DNA of 64,000 bases, from assembly GCA_964621185.1 (NCBI GenBank), contig CAZULM010000027.1, forward strand, positions 1 through 64,000. The letters run 5' to 3'. A model generated the notes under the pieces. It searched no databases and had not been told where the DNA came from. It saw only the letters and a list, made by a program, of their open reading frames with translations. Positions 32,676 to 41,135 of this stretch are shown in pieces. Made by a program: the position numbers and the translations under genes. Positions within the stretch are counted from its first letter, which is position 1, and each line of letters begins with the position of its first letter. The stretch is from M3007 sp964621185 (GTDB lineage: Bacteria; Bacteroidota; Bacteroidia; Chitinophagales; Saprospiraceae).

Positions 32676-35434
32676 TACTGCCTGACCAACTTCCCGCTTT
32701 TCCGCCAGCCTTTCCCCGCCAAATCCCAAACGTACACCCCAGCCGGCAGCCCTGCCAAATCCACTGCAATATTGCCATTTGAAAAGGCCATGTTACGCAC
32801 CAAATTGCCCTTCAAATCATATAGCCTTGCCTCAACTTTACCCACAAGCTGTCTGTCGAGATCGAACCTGGCGATATCGGCAACCGGGTTGGGCCAAACC
32901 TTCACCTGAACATTGGCAAAAGGCTCGCTGCTGCCCGACGACTGCAAAAAATTGGCGGTGTACATGCCCACGCCGTGCGTGGCGGCCACCACCAGCCCAT
33001 CGCCGGCCCGCGTCTCCACATAGCTCACTACTGCCGAACCAAATTCCGAAGCGCCTTCCTGCGCCCACTGGGTGCCGGGCATCCCGGTGGCGTGCAGCAA
33101 AAGGGTATCGGCGCTGTACAAACCGACGCTAGTGCCGCAAAAATACTTGATTTTCCCGTTGGGGAAGGGCAGCATGCTCACCCAGCGGATGGAGGGCGCG
33201 TTGCCTGTGCCATTCACATTGGCTTCGAGGTTGCCGCCCACTTTTTTCCAGGTCGCGCCCGCGTCTTCACTCAAGAACAGGCTGTATATACTGTAGTTAG
33301 AATACACCAGCACGATCCTGTCGGCGTTCGTCGGGTCGATGGCGATGCAGTTCACGTTGGCGTTGGTGGCGGTGAGCGGGGGCGTGAGCGCGGTCATCGC
33401 CGGTGTGCCCGTGTGCGCGTTGTCTATGCGGAAAAGGTTGTTGGTCGTTGTGCCGAGATAAACCCGGTGGCTGGGGTTCGACGTTGAAACCGACACGGCA
33501 GAAAACTCGCTGTTGACGTTGGTGAGGGTATCGGGGAACTGCGTCCAGCCCTGGGCGATGGAATCCCAAACGCCCGTGAGCTGGATAGCGCCCAGCGCGT
33601 TCTGGCGGAAAAACTTGCGTCCTGCGGGCAGGTACAGCACATTGGCGTCCGTTGGGTCGAGCGCCAGGGGGTTGATGAACTGGTAGTCGCTTTTCAAAGC
33701 GCCGATGGGGTCGATGCGGCGGAAAGCCAGCACGTTGCCCTGGGCATCCAAGTTCACTTTGGCTACCTTGCCCTGTTGTATCGATAATACGTAATATGCC
33801 TTTCCGGGCGCTACGCCGCCGTAAGCGCCGTCGCCGTTCACGGTTTGCTTCCAGAGCGCTGTTGGGCTGCTGGAATTGACAAAGAAGTTGCCGTTGTCCT
33901 GCAAGCCGCCGATCAGGGTGTTGTCGCCCGGGGCATTTTTGTCGATGATGGCGGTGTAGAACTGGGTGGTGGTGTAGCCGTTGTTCAACCGCGACCATTC
34001 CACGAACGGGGCTAAGCAATCCTCCGTGCGGTGCAGGCCGCCATCGCTGCCGGAAAGCAGCACCTTGGGGTTGGAGGGCAGGAACAATAGCTCGTGGATG
34101 TCGGGGTGGTGTTCGGGGTAAATTTCAAAAAACGGCAAGGTTGTGCCGATTTTATAGCCACCGATTTTTGTGGTGTTGTCTGGCGTGGCAAACCCATCGG
34201 TGCTGCGCCAGATATTGGTGCCGCCGATGAACACGTTGTTGCTGCCTGGCTGTACGCGCACCACCAAATCATAGCCGCCCTGTGCCGCACATTGGTCGAA
34301 TTCGGTGCCGGCGCTGGGCAGGTTGGCCGTCAGGTCGGCCCAGGAGCCGCCCATGCCCGAGCCGTCGCCGCTGATATAGTCGTACCGGTACAGGCTCGTC
34401 CAGTCGTCGGAACTGATGTAAAAGGTCTGGTGGCCTGTGCCGGGGGTCACGCCGAAGAAATAGACCTGGTTCTCGTTGTTGGGGTTAATGCCCATCACAA
34501 AGCGGTCGTATTCATTGGGCATGAAGGGCGGGGTGATGTTGGCCCAGGTAGTGCCGTTGGTGCTGCGCCAGAAACCTTTTGTCGGCCCGTCGGAGCTCAG
34601 GGTGGCGTATAAAACGCCGGTGCTGGTCACGGCAATATCGGTAAAATACGACCAGTTGCCGCCCAACTGCCCGGCCCGCACCGCCGACCAGCTGGTGCCG
34701 CCGTTCACCGAGCGGTAAATGGAATTGATAGTAGCCATATACACCACATCTTGGTCGATGGGGGCTGCGGGGTCGGTGACGACGCGCCAGCCAGATTGGT
34801 ACAATGTGCTGAGCCCTTGCTGCTGGCCGCCGGCGGTGGAACCAACCGGAGCCCAGGTTTCGCCGTTGTCGGTGCTCTTGAAAAGGCCGTCGCCCAAATA
34901 AAAAGCTCCGGTTGCGCTGGCTGAAGTGCCATATACCTCCCCGCTCAGGTAGTACCAGATATGGGTCTTTCCCGGCCGGGTGTCTTGTGCGATGCTCACG
35001 CAGCCAGGGTGGGCGTTGAGGGGCGTTTTGCGCGCCCAACTCTGGCCGCCGTCTTCGCTGAGCCATACGCCGCCCGACACGCCGCCCGCCAGCAGGCGGT
35101 TCTCGTTGGTGACGTCGATGGCTAAGGCGCGGGTACGACCACCGTAGTTGTAGGGGCCTCGCAGCGTCCAGCTGGAGCCGGAACGCTCGGCGCTGGGCTG
35201 GCTCATTTGGGCGGCGAACTGCCTTTCCAGGAATTCTATGCCTTCGGGTATTTGGCCGGTCGCAGGGTCGGCCAGGCGCTTGAGCTCCCAGGCGCGGCGC
35301 AGCTTGCCGTTCTCCTCGGAAGCGCCGGAGGGCATTTTTAGGCTTGCCGGTGAGTTGTTCTTTGAAACAAAAAAATAAAACAGGCCAAGAACGGCAAAAA
35401 GCAGCAGGGTTGAAACGGGTACGATTCTTTTCAT
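32675..35434 (-). CDS. Secreted propeller protein with T9SS sorting domain
   Basis: Start at 35434 gives a signal anchor (MKRIVPVSTLLLFAVLGLFY) and 919 residues. The body has repeated S-x-D-G-G-x-x-W blades (LSEDGGQSWARKTPL, STDNGETWAPVGS, SVNGGTSWSAVRAG), as in BNR/sortilin-type propellers. The C-terminal sorting domain reads VKVWPNPVADIARFD, LYDLKGNLVRN, LPAGVYVWDLAGKG and ends GKLVRQ. The protein is probably a surface binding protein or hydrolase scaffold; the repeats alone do not show activity. Its 3' end touches the outer end of the mobile segment without loss of coding sequence. Confidence 0.87.
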   Translation of the reverse strand: MKRIVPVSTLLLFAVLGLFYFFVSKNNSPASLKMPSGASEENGKLRRAWELKRLADPATGQIPEGIEFLERQFAAQMSQPSAERSGSSWTLRGPYNYGGRTRALAIDVTNENRLLAGGVSGGVWLSEDGGQSWARKTPLNAHPGCVSIAQDTRPGKTHIWYYLSGEVYGTSASATGAFYLGDGLFKSTDNGETWAPVGSTAGGQQQGLSTLYQSGWRVVTDPAAPIDQDVVYMATINSIYRSVNGGTSWSAVRAGQLGGNWSYFTDIAVTSTGVLYATLSSDGPTKGFWRSTNGTTWANITPPFMPNEYDRFVMGINPNNENQVYFFGVTPGTGHQTFYISSDDWTSLYRYDYISGDGSGMGGSWADLTANLPSAGTEFDQCAAQGGYDLVVRVQPGSNNVFIGGTNIWRSTDGFATPDNTTKIGGYKIGTTLPFFEIYPEHHPDIHELLFLPSNPKVLLSGSDGGLHRTEDCLAPFVEWSRLNNGYTTTQFYTAIIDKNAPGDNTLIGGLQDNGNFFVNSSSPTALWKQTVNGDGAYGGVAPGKAYYVLSIQQGKVAKVNLDAQGNVLAFRRIDPIGALKSDYQFINPLALDPTDANVLYLPAGRKFFRQNALGAIQLTGVWDSIAQGWTQFPDTLTNVNSEFSAVSVSTSNPSHRVYLGTTTNNLFRIDNAHTGTPAMTALTPPLTATNANVNCIAIDPTNADRIVLVYSNYSIYSLFLSEDAGATWKKVGGNLEANVNGTGNAPSIRWVSMLPFPNGKIKYFCGTSVGLYSADTLLLHATGMPGTQWAQEGASEFGSAVVSYVETRAGDGLVVAATHGVGMYTANFLQSSGSSEPFANVQVKVWPNPVADIARFDLDRQLVGKVEARLYDLKGNLVRNMAFSNGNIAVDLAGLPAGVYVWDLAGKGWRKSGKLVRQ

Positions 35435-35516
35435 GGCAATTTTTTTAGGCTGGCAAGATAGGGAATTCCCCAAATCCTCTGCTTTCAAGCCACTACACAC
35501 CCACCCCTTTCACCAC

Positions 35517-35616
35517 TTGCCCACTTGCCAACTTGCCCATTTGCAAACTTGCCCATTTGCAAACTTGCCCTTTTGCAAACTTGCCCTTTTGCAAACTTGC
35601 CCTTTTGCAAACTTGC
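35517..35616. repeat. 16-bp minisatellite
   Basis: About six units of ACTTGCCCWTTTGCAA in tandem with few changes. It starts 84 bases after the ATG of the converging-upstream gene and lies just downstream of the DUF4403 stop codon (35618). Confidence 0.85.
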
Positions 35617-35617
35617 C

Positions 35618-37000
35618 TCAAAGCCCCCGCACATCCACATGCACCTTTCCCTTCGAAAAAAGATCGACGCGCAGGCTGTTGGGCGTCACCCGCACGTCTT
35701 GCACCGAAACGCTGTCGATGTTGCCTTTCAAGATCACGCCGGGCTGCACCTCGTAATAGTCGAGCGCCGATTGGGCAGAGGTTCTTATTGCATCCACGTT
35801 TTCGGCCATCGGGAACACCATCGCATGGGCGATTTGCCTTTTGATGGGGCCCTGAAAAATCCAGGATGCCGAGCGCAGCAGGAAGCTGCGGGTATCGACG
35901 TGGAAATCGAGGTCTTTTACTTCGACGGCGTTTTTTTGGGGGTTGAACACCGGTTTTCCGATGAAATAGATGTTGCCGTTGAAGGAGCCGCTGAGGCGTG
36001 TGCTCACCACCAGCTTGTCGTTGTTGCCCCATAGCTGGAGGTCTTCCACTTTTACCTTTTTTTTGCCCGATTCAAAAACCTGGCCGACAACCATGCCCTT
36101 GGCTAAGCGTTCAGCCTCCGGGAAAGGCACATTTGTTTCAAACTGCATTACAAAATCGTCGGGGGCTTCGGAAATCAGGTTCAGGCTGGGCAAGATGGTG
36201 CTTGGGCGGAAGGAGGGTTGCTGGCCGAACGTCACGTCGTTGATGCATTCCACGGCGATTTTTGCCTGAATGGACCGCCCATCGCAATAGAGGGGCGTCA
36301 TGCCAATGCTGACGGGCGTGGTTTTCGTCCACATCTGGTAGGCCGTGTCGAGCAGAACAGGCACCTGGATAGCGTTCCAGGCTGTTTGCACGTAGGGGCG
36401 CAGGTTTATTTCCTGGCTCACGTACTTGTCCAGCGCCTCGGCCAGCGATTTTTTGCTGCGGTTGAGCACCAGGTTGGCGATGGTTTGCACGCTGACGTCG
36501 CCGATACCGGTCTTAAGCACCGGGGCCCTCAGCCATTCGTGCCAGTCCACCTGGGTTTGGGTGCTCAGCGACCAGTCCTGGTTGATGCGGAAAGCGGTGC
36601 TGAAATTCAGGGCCAGTTCTGCCTCCGCTTCTGCCCCTGCACCGAACAGCAGTTCTTTTTTCATCCAAAGTTTCAGGGGCACCCGGTATTTCAGGGTGTT
36701 GCCGTACATAGAAAGGGTGAGGTCCTGGCTTTTCCAGGCGTTGAACATGAGGCCGTCGCCGCCATTGTCGGTATAGGAGTAGTCTTCGTACAGTGCTTTG
36801 CCCGACATGGTGGCATTCAGGGAATATACCAGTTCGGCAAGGGAAATATTGACGGGTATGGTCAGTGTGGAGACAAGCGGCTTCTCTTCGGCATTGTCGT
36901 ACTGTTCCCCCGGATTAGGGGCGTTGGTCATTTTTTGGCTCTTGCAAAAGGCGCACAACAAAACGGCTAGGAAAGCGCATGGCAGGTATATTTTCATCAT
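35618..37000 (-). CDS. DUF4403 exported protein
   Basis: A 460-residue protein with a signal peptide (MMKIYLPCAFLAVLLCAFC). The body fits DUF4403: repeated pairs of long beta strands (LVSTLTIPVNISLAELVYSL, then YRVPLKLWMKKELLFG and ALNFSTAFRINQDWSLSTQT), a second repeat after about residue 250, and ending VDLFSKGKVHVDVRG. The repeats recall lipid-binding TULIP-like folds, but this is an impression. A -7 box lies at 37020. The protein stands alone. Confidence 0.85.
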   Translation of the reverse strand: MMKIYLPCAFLAVLLCAFCKSQKMTNAPNPGEQYDNAEEKPLVSTLTIPVNISLAELVYSLNATMSGKALYEDYSYTDNGGDGLMFNAWKSQDLTLSMYGNTLKYRVPLKLWMKKELLFGAGAEAEAELALNFSTAFRINQDWSLSTQTQVDWHEWLRAPVLKTGIGDVSVQTIANLVLNRSKKSLAEALDKYVSQEINLRPYVQTAWNAIQVPVLLDTAYQMWTKTTPVSIGMTPLYCDGRSIQAKIAVECINDVTFGQQPSFRPSTILPSLNLISEAPDDFVMQFETNVPFPEAERLAKGMVVGQVFESGKKKVKVEDLQLWGNNDKLVVSTRLSGSFNGNIYFIGKPVFNPQKNAVEVKDLDFHVDTRSFLLRSASWIFQGPIKRQIAHAMVFPMAENVDAIRTSAQSALDYYEVQPGVILKGNIDSVSVQDVRVTPNSLRVDLFSKGKVHVDVRGL

Positions 37001-37019
37001 AATTCATGGCTTGTGCGCA

Positions 37020-37027
37020 CAAAGTTA
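37020..37027 (-). promoter_or_regulatory. -7 box for the DUF4403 gene
   Basis: The minus strand reads TAACTTTG (TAnnTTTG), 20 bases upstream of the ATG, and overlaps the edge of a dispersed repeat copy (37025). Confidence 0.5.
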
Positions 37028-37126
37028 TACCAGGATTTCAGTGATTGGAGGATTTACAGGATTGATTTTATTGATTTTTGAGGATTTATCTTGGCTGTTA
37101 TTTGCAAGCACTTTGCGTTGGGTAAA
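37025..37126 (+). repeat. Dispersed repeat, copy c
   Basis: TTATACCAGGATTTCAGTGA at the left and GCAAGCACTTTGCGTTGGGT at the right. Lies between the DUF4403 and WbqC genes. Confidence 0.65.
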
Positions 37127-37134
37127 AGCGGCTT

Positions 37135-37713
37135 TTATTTCATGCGCTCCAATATTTCCACGCTGCGCTTGCCGCAGCAGAGCAGCAGGTCGAGGATGGA
37201 GAGGTTGGGCAGGAAACCGTGTTTTTCCTGGAAGACTTGTGCATACCCCAGCCCCGGCCCCTCTCCGAAGGGGGAGGGGCCGGGGCTGGGGTCAAACGAC
37301 GCACTCAGCCCAAGCTCCCCTTTCCAGCCCAGTTTTTCCACCAACACAAACTCCATCAAAGCCAGGTTAAAGTCGAACAGAAATTCATGCTCCTTGGAGT
37401 AAAACCCTTCCAGCCCATCGGCATAATGCTCAAAATACGGCGCGTTGCCATAAGCCGTCTTGATGCTGCGCCAGTGTTGCCGCTGCCAGGGCTCGTGGTT
37501 GGCGATACGCACTTCCCGGATGGGCGTTTGTTGGTGCTTGCCCTTCAGCAAAGGGATGCTCAATAGCTGCACACCGTTGGGCCCGGCGATGTAGGCGCGG
37601 TTGCGCAGGGAGCCTTTTTGGTAGTGCTCGCAGGCCTCCAGCGTCACTTTCTCGGCGTTCCAGAAGGCGGCGCACCAGGCAGTGGAGGGGAGGTATGCGA
37701 TGGGGAGGAGCAT
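37135..37713 (-). CDS. WbqC family protein
   Basis: Start at 37713 (MLLPIAYLPSTAWCAAFWNA); the upstream frame is made of repeat sequence. The 192-residue protein has WbqC features: LEACEHYQKGSLRNRAYIAG, then HWRSIKTAYGNAPYFEHY and EFLFDFNLALMEFV. Relatives occur in polysaccharide loci and next to signal peptidase genes in Bacteroidota; a transferase role was suggested. A perfect 18-bp palindrome encodes the inserted segment SPGPSPFGEGPGLG in frame at about residues 142-157. Confidence 0.85.
   Translation of the reverse strand: MLLPIAYLPSTAWCAAFWNAEKVTLEACEHYQKGSLRNRAYIAGPNGVQLLSIPLLKGKHQQTPIREVRIANHEPWQRQHWRSIKTAYGNAPYFEHYADGLEGFYSKEHEFLFDFNLALMEFVLVEKLGWKGELGLSASFDPSPGPSPFGEGPGLGYAQVFQEKHGFLPNLSILDLLLCCGKRSVEILERMK
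37246..37291. repeat. GC-rich palindrome inside the wbqC-like gene
   Basis: Arms CCCCAGCCCCGGCCCCTC (37246-37263) and its exact complement (37274-37291) with a 10-base loop. It is a repeat-type sequence inserted in frame within coding DNA. Confidence 0.8.
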
Positions 37714-37816
37714 ATACCAGGATTTGGGTGGATTTGATGGATTGATGGATGCTGAAAAATTGATTTTCAACAGATTACAATGATTCTATTTTCACAACCA
37801 CTTTGCGTTGGCTATA
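37713..37816 (+). repeat. Dispersed repeat, copy b
   Basis: TATACCAGGATTTGGGTGGA through CACAACCACTTTGCGTTGGC-TATA; nearly the same as copy a at 10606-10711. It abuts the start codon of the WbqC gene. Confidence 0.8.
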
Positions 37817-37857
37817 CTTTGCCAACCGAACAAAGCTACACTAATTCTCCAATATGA

Positions 37858-38658
37858 CTACCCTGCAACCGCCTTTACTTTAAACCCCGCCTTTTTCAAC
37901 AGCCGCAACATGCCTTTCCCCCCCGCCAGATGCCCTGCCCCGACGGCACAAAACAAGGTTTCCGTGTGGGCGATCTCGGCAAAGCGCTTGGCCATGAGGC
38001 GGTTGCGGCGGTAGAGCAACACCTTTCTCATGCCCTTGGCATCTTTTTTTGCCGATTTGTACAGGGCCTGTATCTCGCCTTTGGCATAGCGGCCCATCAT
38101 TTTTTTGAGGCGCCTGTGCTGCCGCTTGTGGTTTTTCAAGAGCCAAGTCAGGCCCGTGACGTGCAGCTCGAAAGGGATGCGGTGGAGGGTATCGATCTGA
38201 TCGGCGAAGGTTTCCACGCCGGTTGTCTTTTTCCCGAGCACGTGGGCATGGTGCCACAAGGTCTCATCCAGGGAATGGGACATCTCTTCCGCCATGAACG
38301 CCGTGCTCAACATGGTGGAGACGGTCATGGGATGCTGGTGCCGCAGGTTTTCGGCGCTGGTTTTCAGCTTTTTTTTGGCGTAGTGTTCCAACTGTTTCCA
38401 AGCCCCGCGCGACAGGAAATCTTGCAAGGTTTTACCTTCCGGCAGGGTGAGCGCGGTGGCCAGCGCAACGGGGTCGGTTTCAGAAAAATCGAACTCGGTG
38501 GCAAAGCTGGTACATTCGGCCATGCGCGCCTTGGCCAGCTCCAGCCAGCCAAAAGCGCGCAGGTCGCGCACGTGCATGGTGCCGAACAAATAGGAAGGCG
38601 CGCCGCCGCCGGGCGGCGTGATGCGCCAGAGCAAGGAGTTTTTCTGTAGTTTCTTCAT
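37858..38658 (-). CDS. TraB/GumN family protein
   Basis: A 266-residue protein with N-terminal SYLFGTMHVRD, where the GTMH motif is one of the conserved metal-binding sites, a Glu-rich middle (FATEFDF), and the C-terminal LFCAVGAGHLAGGKGMLRLL with the conserved G-x-x-H. These residues match TraB/GumN/Tiki-type putative metalloproteases. No signal peptide is seen, unlike many family members. Confidence 0.88.
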   Translation of the reverse strand: MKKLQKNSLLWRITPPGGGAPSYLFGTMHVRDLRAFGWLELAKARMAECTSFATEFDFSETDPVALATALTLPEGKTLQDFLSRGAWKQLEHYAKKKLKTSAENLRHQHPMTVSTMLSTAFMAEEMSHSLDETLWHHAHVLGKKTTGVETFADQIDTLHRIPFELHVTGLTWLLKNHKRQHRRLKKMMGRYAKGEIQALYKSAKKDAKGMRKVLLYRRNRLMAKRFAEIAHTETLFCAVGAGHLAGGKGMLRLLKKAGFKVKAVAG

Positions 38659-38689
38659 CGTGGAATCATTTGCTCACTTCATTACGCCA

Positions 38690-39319
38690 TCACCAATATT
38701 TCGCAAAATCCGCTCCTGCTGCTTTCGCCATTGCCCCGTCGAGGATGATGGCCGCCACCTCCTCGCGCGTGCGGCCGGAGGTGTCGATCACCACGTCAAA
38801 ATTGTCGAGGTCGGTGCAGTCGGCGTTGTACTTGAGCAGGAAACGGGCGTTCTCGCTGGCTTTGCGGGCCAATATCTTTTGCACGGCCTCCTCCTGGCTC
38901 CGGTACTGCTCGCTGTCGCGCTGCGGGTCGTGTATGATGCGCTGGGCAGCCACTGCCACATCGGTCTGGAGGTAAACCTTGAAGGATTTGGGCAGGAAAA
39001 ACCAGGCCATGCGGCTGTCAACGACGTAGCCCCGGGGATCATTCCCCAGGGCCGCGAATATGCCGTCGATGCGCTCGTCGATGCTCGGGTCAAGGTCGGC
39101 GCGGCGGTTCATTTCGAGGGTGTCGATGCCCATTTCCTGGGCCAATTGGCGCTGGATCCTGCCCGTGGACACGTATTCAAAGCCTGTCTTTTCACAGAGT
39201 ATCCTAGAGACGGCGCTCTTGCCGCTGCCCAGGTCGCCGGTGAGGGTGATCTTTGTATCGGGTGGTAATTGCATGATTTTGCCGGAAAAGGGCGGCAAGG
39301 TAGGGAATTTTTTAGCCAT
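38690..39319 (-). CDS. Cytidylate-kinase-like P-loop kinase
   Basis: A 209-residue protein with Walker A GDLGSGKS, then LCEKTGFEYVSTGRIQRQLA and VVDSRMAWFF (about residues 105-115), the layout of CmkB/AAA-type cytidylate kinases. It would phosphorylate CMP or a related nucleotide. An internal ATG at 39274 (MQLPPDTKITLTGDLGSGKS) is a good alternative start, since the family begins near there. It lies 31 bases upstream of the TraB gene. Confidence 0.78.
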   Translation of the reverse strand: MAKKFPTLPPFSGKIMQLPPDTKITLTGDLGSGKSAVSRILCEKTGFEYVSTGRIQRQLAQEMGIDTLEMNRRADLDPSIDERIDGIFAALGNDPRGYVVDSRMAWFFLPKSFKVYLQTDVAVAAQRIIHDPQRDSEQYRSQEEAVQKILARKASENARFLLKYNADCTDLDNFDVVIDTSGRTREEVAAIILDGAMAKAAGADFAKYW

Positions 39320-39443
39320 GGAGCGACTACCACTTATTCCATCGGCAGGATTGGTGGTTGGCCAGGAGAAAATGTAAAGGATTGAAAAATGTTGGCAAGT
39401 TCAATAAATCAAGCGCATTTTAGGGAAGCCATATGCCTGGCAG

Positions 39444-41063
39444 TTGGTATATTGCATCGGTAACCAAGCATTATTTTCAAAAAATCTGCGAATGATGAAA
39501 ATTTCAATCGGCATATCTGTTTTGAAGGGCAATTCCATTGTCGGCGCACATTTCAACGAATGCTTCACGGGCATCCGCTCTTTGAACAACAACAACTACA
39601 CCTTCGACGGCAACACCTTTTCGTACAACCGCCCCGCAAACTTCACCGGCCCTTCCAGCACAAAAATGATCGGGATCGACATGGAAGGCGGCACCACTGC
39701 CTTCTTTGTCAAAGGGAACCATTTTGAAAACCCCGACGGCGATACCGATCCCGTTTTCATCGGCACCAAAGCCTTGTCGGTCACCAAAGACAACCGCAGC
39801 ATCTTTGGCAACACCTACTTCATCATGCACGAAGGGAACATTGCCAACCAGCAAAACGGCATGACCATAGGCGAATTGATGTTCAGCGGGTTGATGTACG
39901 AGTGCAATACTTTTGAAGAAAACCTGAATCACGACATTTGGGTCCAATCAGGTATTGTAAGAAAGGAGCAAGGGCCGAGAGGCAGCATTTCACAAGGGTC
40001 GCCGCGCATCTCCTCCGGCAACACCTACCCCGGAGTGTTCGACCAACAGTTCACCAATTCCGGCACATTGGATATTGACTACCATCACCGAGAAAATACG
40101 GACGAGGAGTTGTTGGATGGGCATTATAGTGTAGGAAGTGTAAACAAGTTTGAAAGCGGGATAAACAACAATTGCAGCGGCAGCCTTGGCTGCCCAAACC
40201 CACCTTGTTCGGAAGAACATGTAGGACAGATGAAAACACAGTTCTTCCTGAAAAAACAACAATGGAATTCCAAGGTCAATGCATTCCCAAGCATTGTCAG
40301 CCCTGTAACACAAGCTTCCGAAGCCATTGCGATCAATGGCCTACGGTATGAATTGGATACTACTGGAAATATTATATTGCTGCATTTTGCTTTGGATACG
40401 ACCGATGTAAAAACTGACTCAATACTCGCCTGGATGAGTCACTTGCAAACTTACAATAGTGATCTCCAATTGGCTAAACACCATTTTTTCAAGGGAAATT
40501 TCGCCCTTGCAGATACATTGTTTCAAAACATTCCTTCCAACTACCAATTGGAAACCAACGCTTTGGCAGAATTCAATGATATTCAAGCCATGCTAACAGC
40601 CATCAAGCCATACATCCAGGCACTTGCGTTATTGAATGCATTGCCAATTACAATAATCGATTCTTTGGAAAACTATTGGGGTACTGCTTGCAATGATGCT
40701 GGGGCATTGGCCCGCGACATCCTGTATCAAAACGGAAGATTACTGGGGCCAGAATGTAGCCCAACAGAAGAGAGGCCTACTACAGATATTCAAATTCCAG
40801 TCGATTTGAGTACAACCCATCGCGTAAAAATCTTTCCAAACCCGGCAAACAATTTCTTGATTATAGAACGGTTGGACGAATTAGATAACATTCAAATTCG
40901 ACTCACAGACTTAAGCCTCGGGAGAACATATTTGGAACGTACTCTTTTCCCAGGTAAAAAAACGATTCCCCTGGATGTCTCAATGCTAAACCCAGGTGTA
41001 TATTTCCTTTCATACATCGGCAAAACAGCCCCTGGGAAGCTAAAATTCATTATCAGCCACTAA
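39444..41063 (+). CDS. T9SS substrate, probably 5'-truncated
   Basis: The frame starts at TTG 39444 or ATG 39492 and has no signal peptide; it enters directly into beta-helix-like rungs (LKGNSIVGAHFNECFTGIRS, then YTFDGNTFSYN and GNHFENPDGD). The C-terminal sorting domain is intact (KIFPNPANNFLIIERLDE, then GVYFLSYIGKTAPGKLKFI). T9SS substrates need a Sec signal, so the N-terminal part is probably lost or lies outside in another frame. A broken large surface-protein gene is the best reading. Confidence 0.65.
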   Translation: MVYCIGNQALFSKNLRMMKISIGISVLKGNSIVGAHFNECFTGIRSLNNNNYTFDGNTFSYNRPANFTGPSSTKMIGIDMEGGTTAFFVKGNHFENPDGDTDPVFIGTKALSVTKDNRSIFGNTYFIMHEGNIANQQNGMTIGELMFSGLMYECNTFEENLNHDIWVQSGIVRKEQGPRGSISQGSPRISSGNTYPGVFDQQFTNSGTLDIDYHHRENTDEELLDGHYSVGSVNKFESGINNNCSGSLGCPNPPCSEEHVGQMKTQFFLKKQQWNSKVNAFPSIVSPVTQASEAIAINGLRYELDTTGNIILLHFALDTTDVKTDSILAWMSHLQTYNSDLQLAKHHFFKGNFALADTLFQNIPSNYQLETNALAEFNDIQAMLTAIKPYIQALALLNALPITIIDSLENYWGTACNDAGALARDILYQNGRLLGPECSPTEERPTTDIQIPVDLSTTHRVKIFPNPANNFLIIERLDELDNIQIRLTDLSLGRTYLERTLFPGKKTIPLDVSMLNPGVYFLSYIGKTAPGKLKFIISH

Positions 41064-41135
41064 TTTCTATCGCGTTCTACTTGGCATGACAGATCCCTGC
41101 CGTGCTAATTTTTTCATTGAGTAAAAGATTTTCCC

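Noticed and set aside
35517..35616. CRISPR-like array
   Set aside because: Units of 16 bp are directly adjacent with no spacers, so it is a minisatellite.
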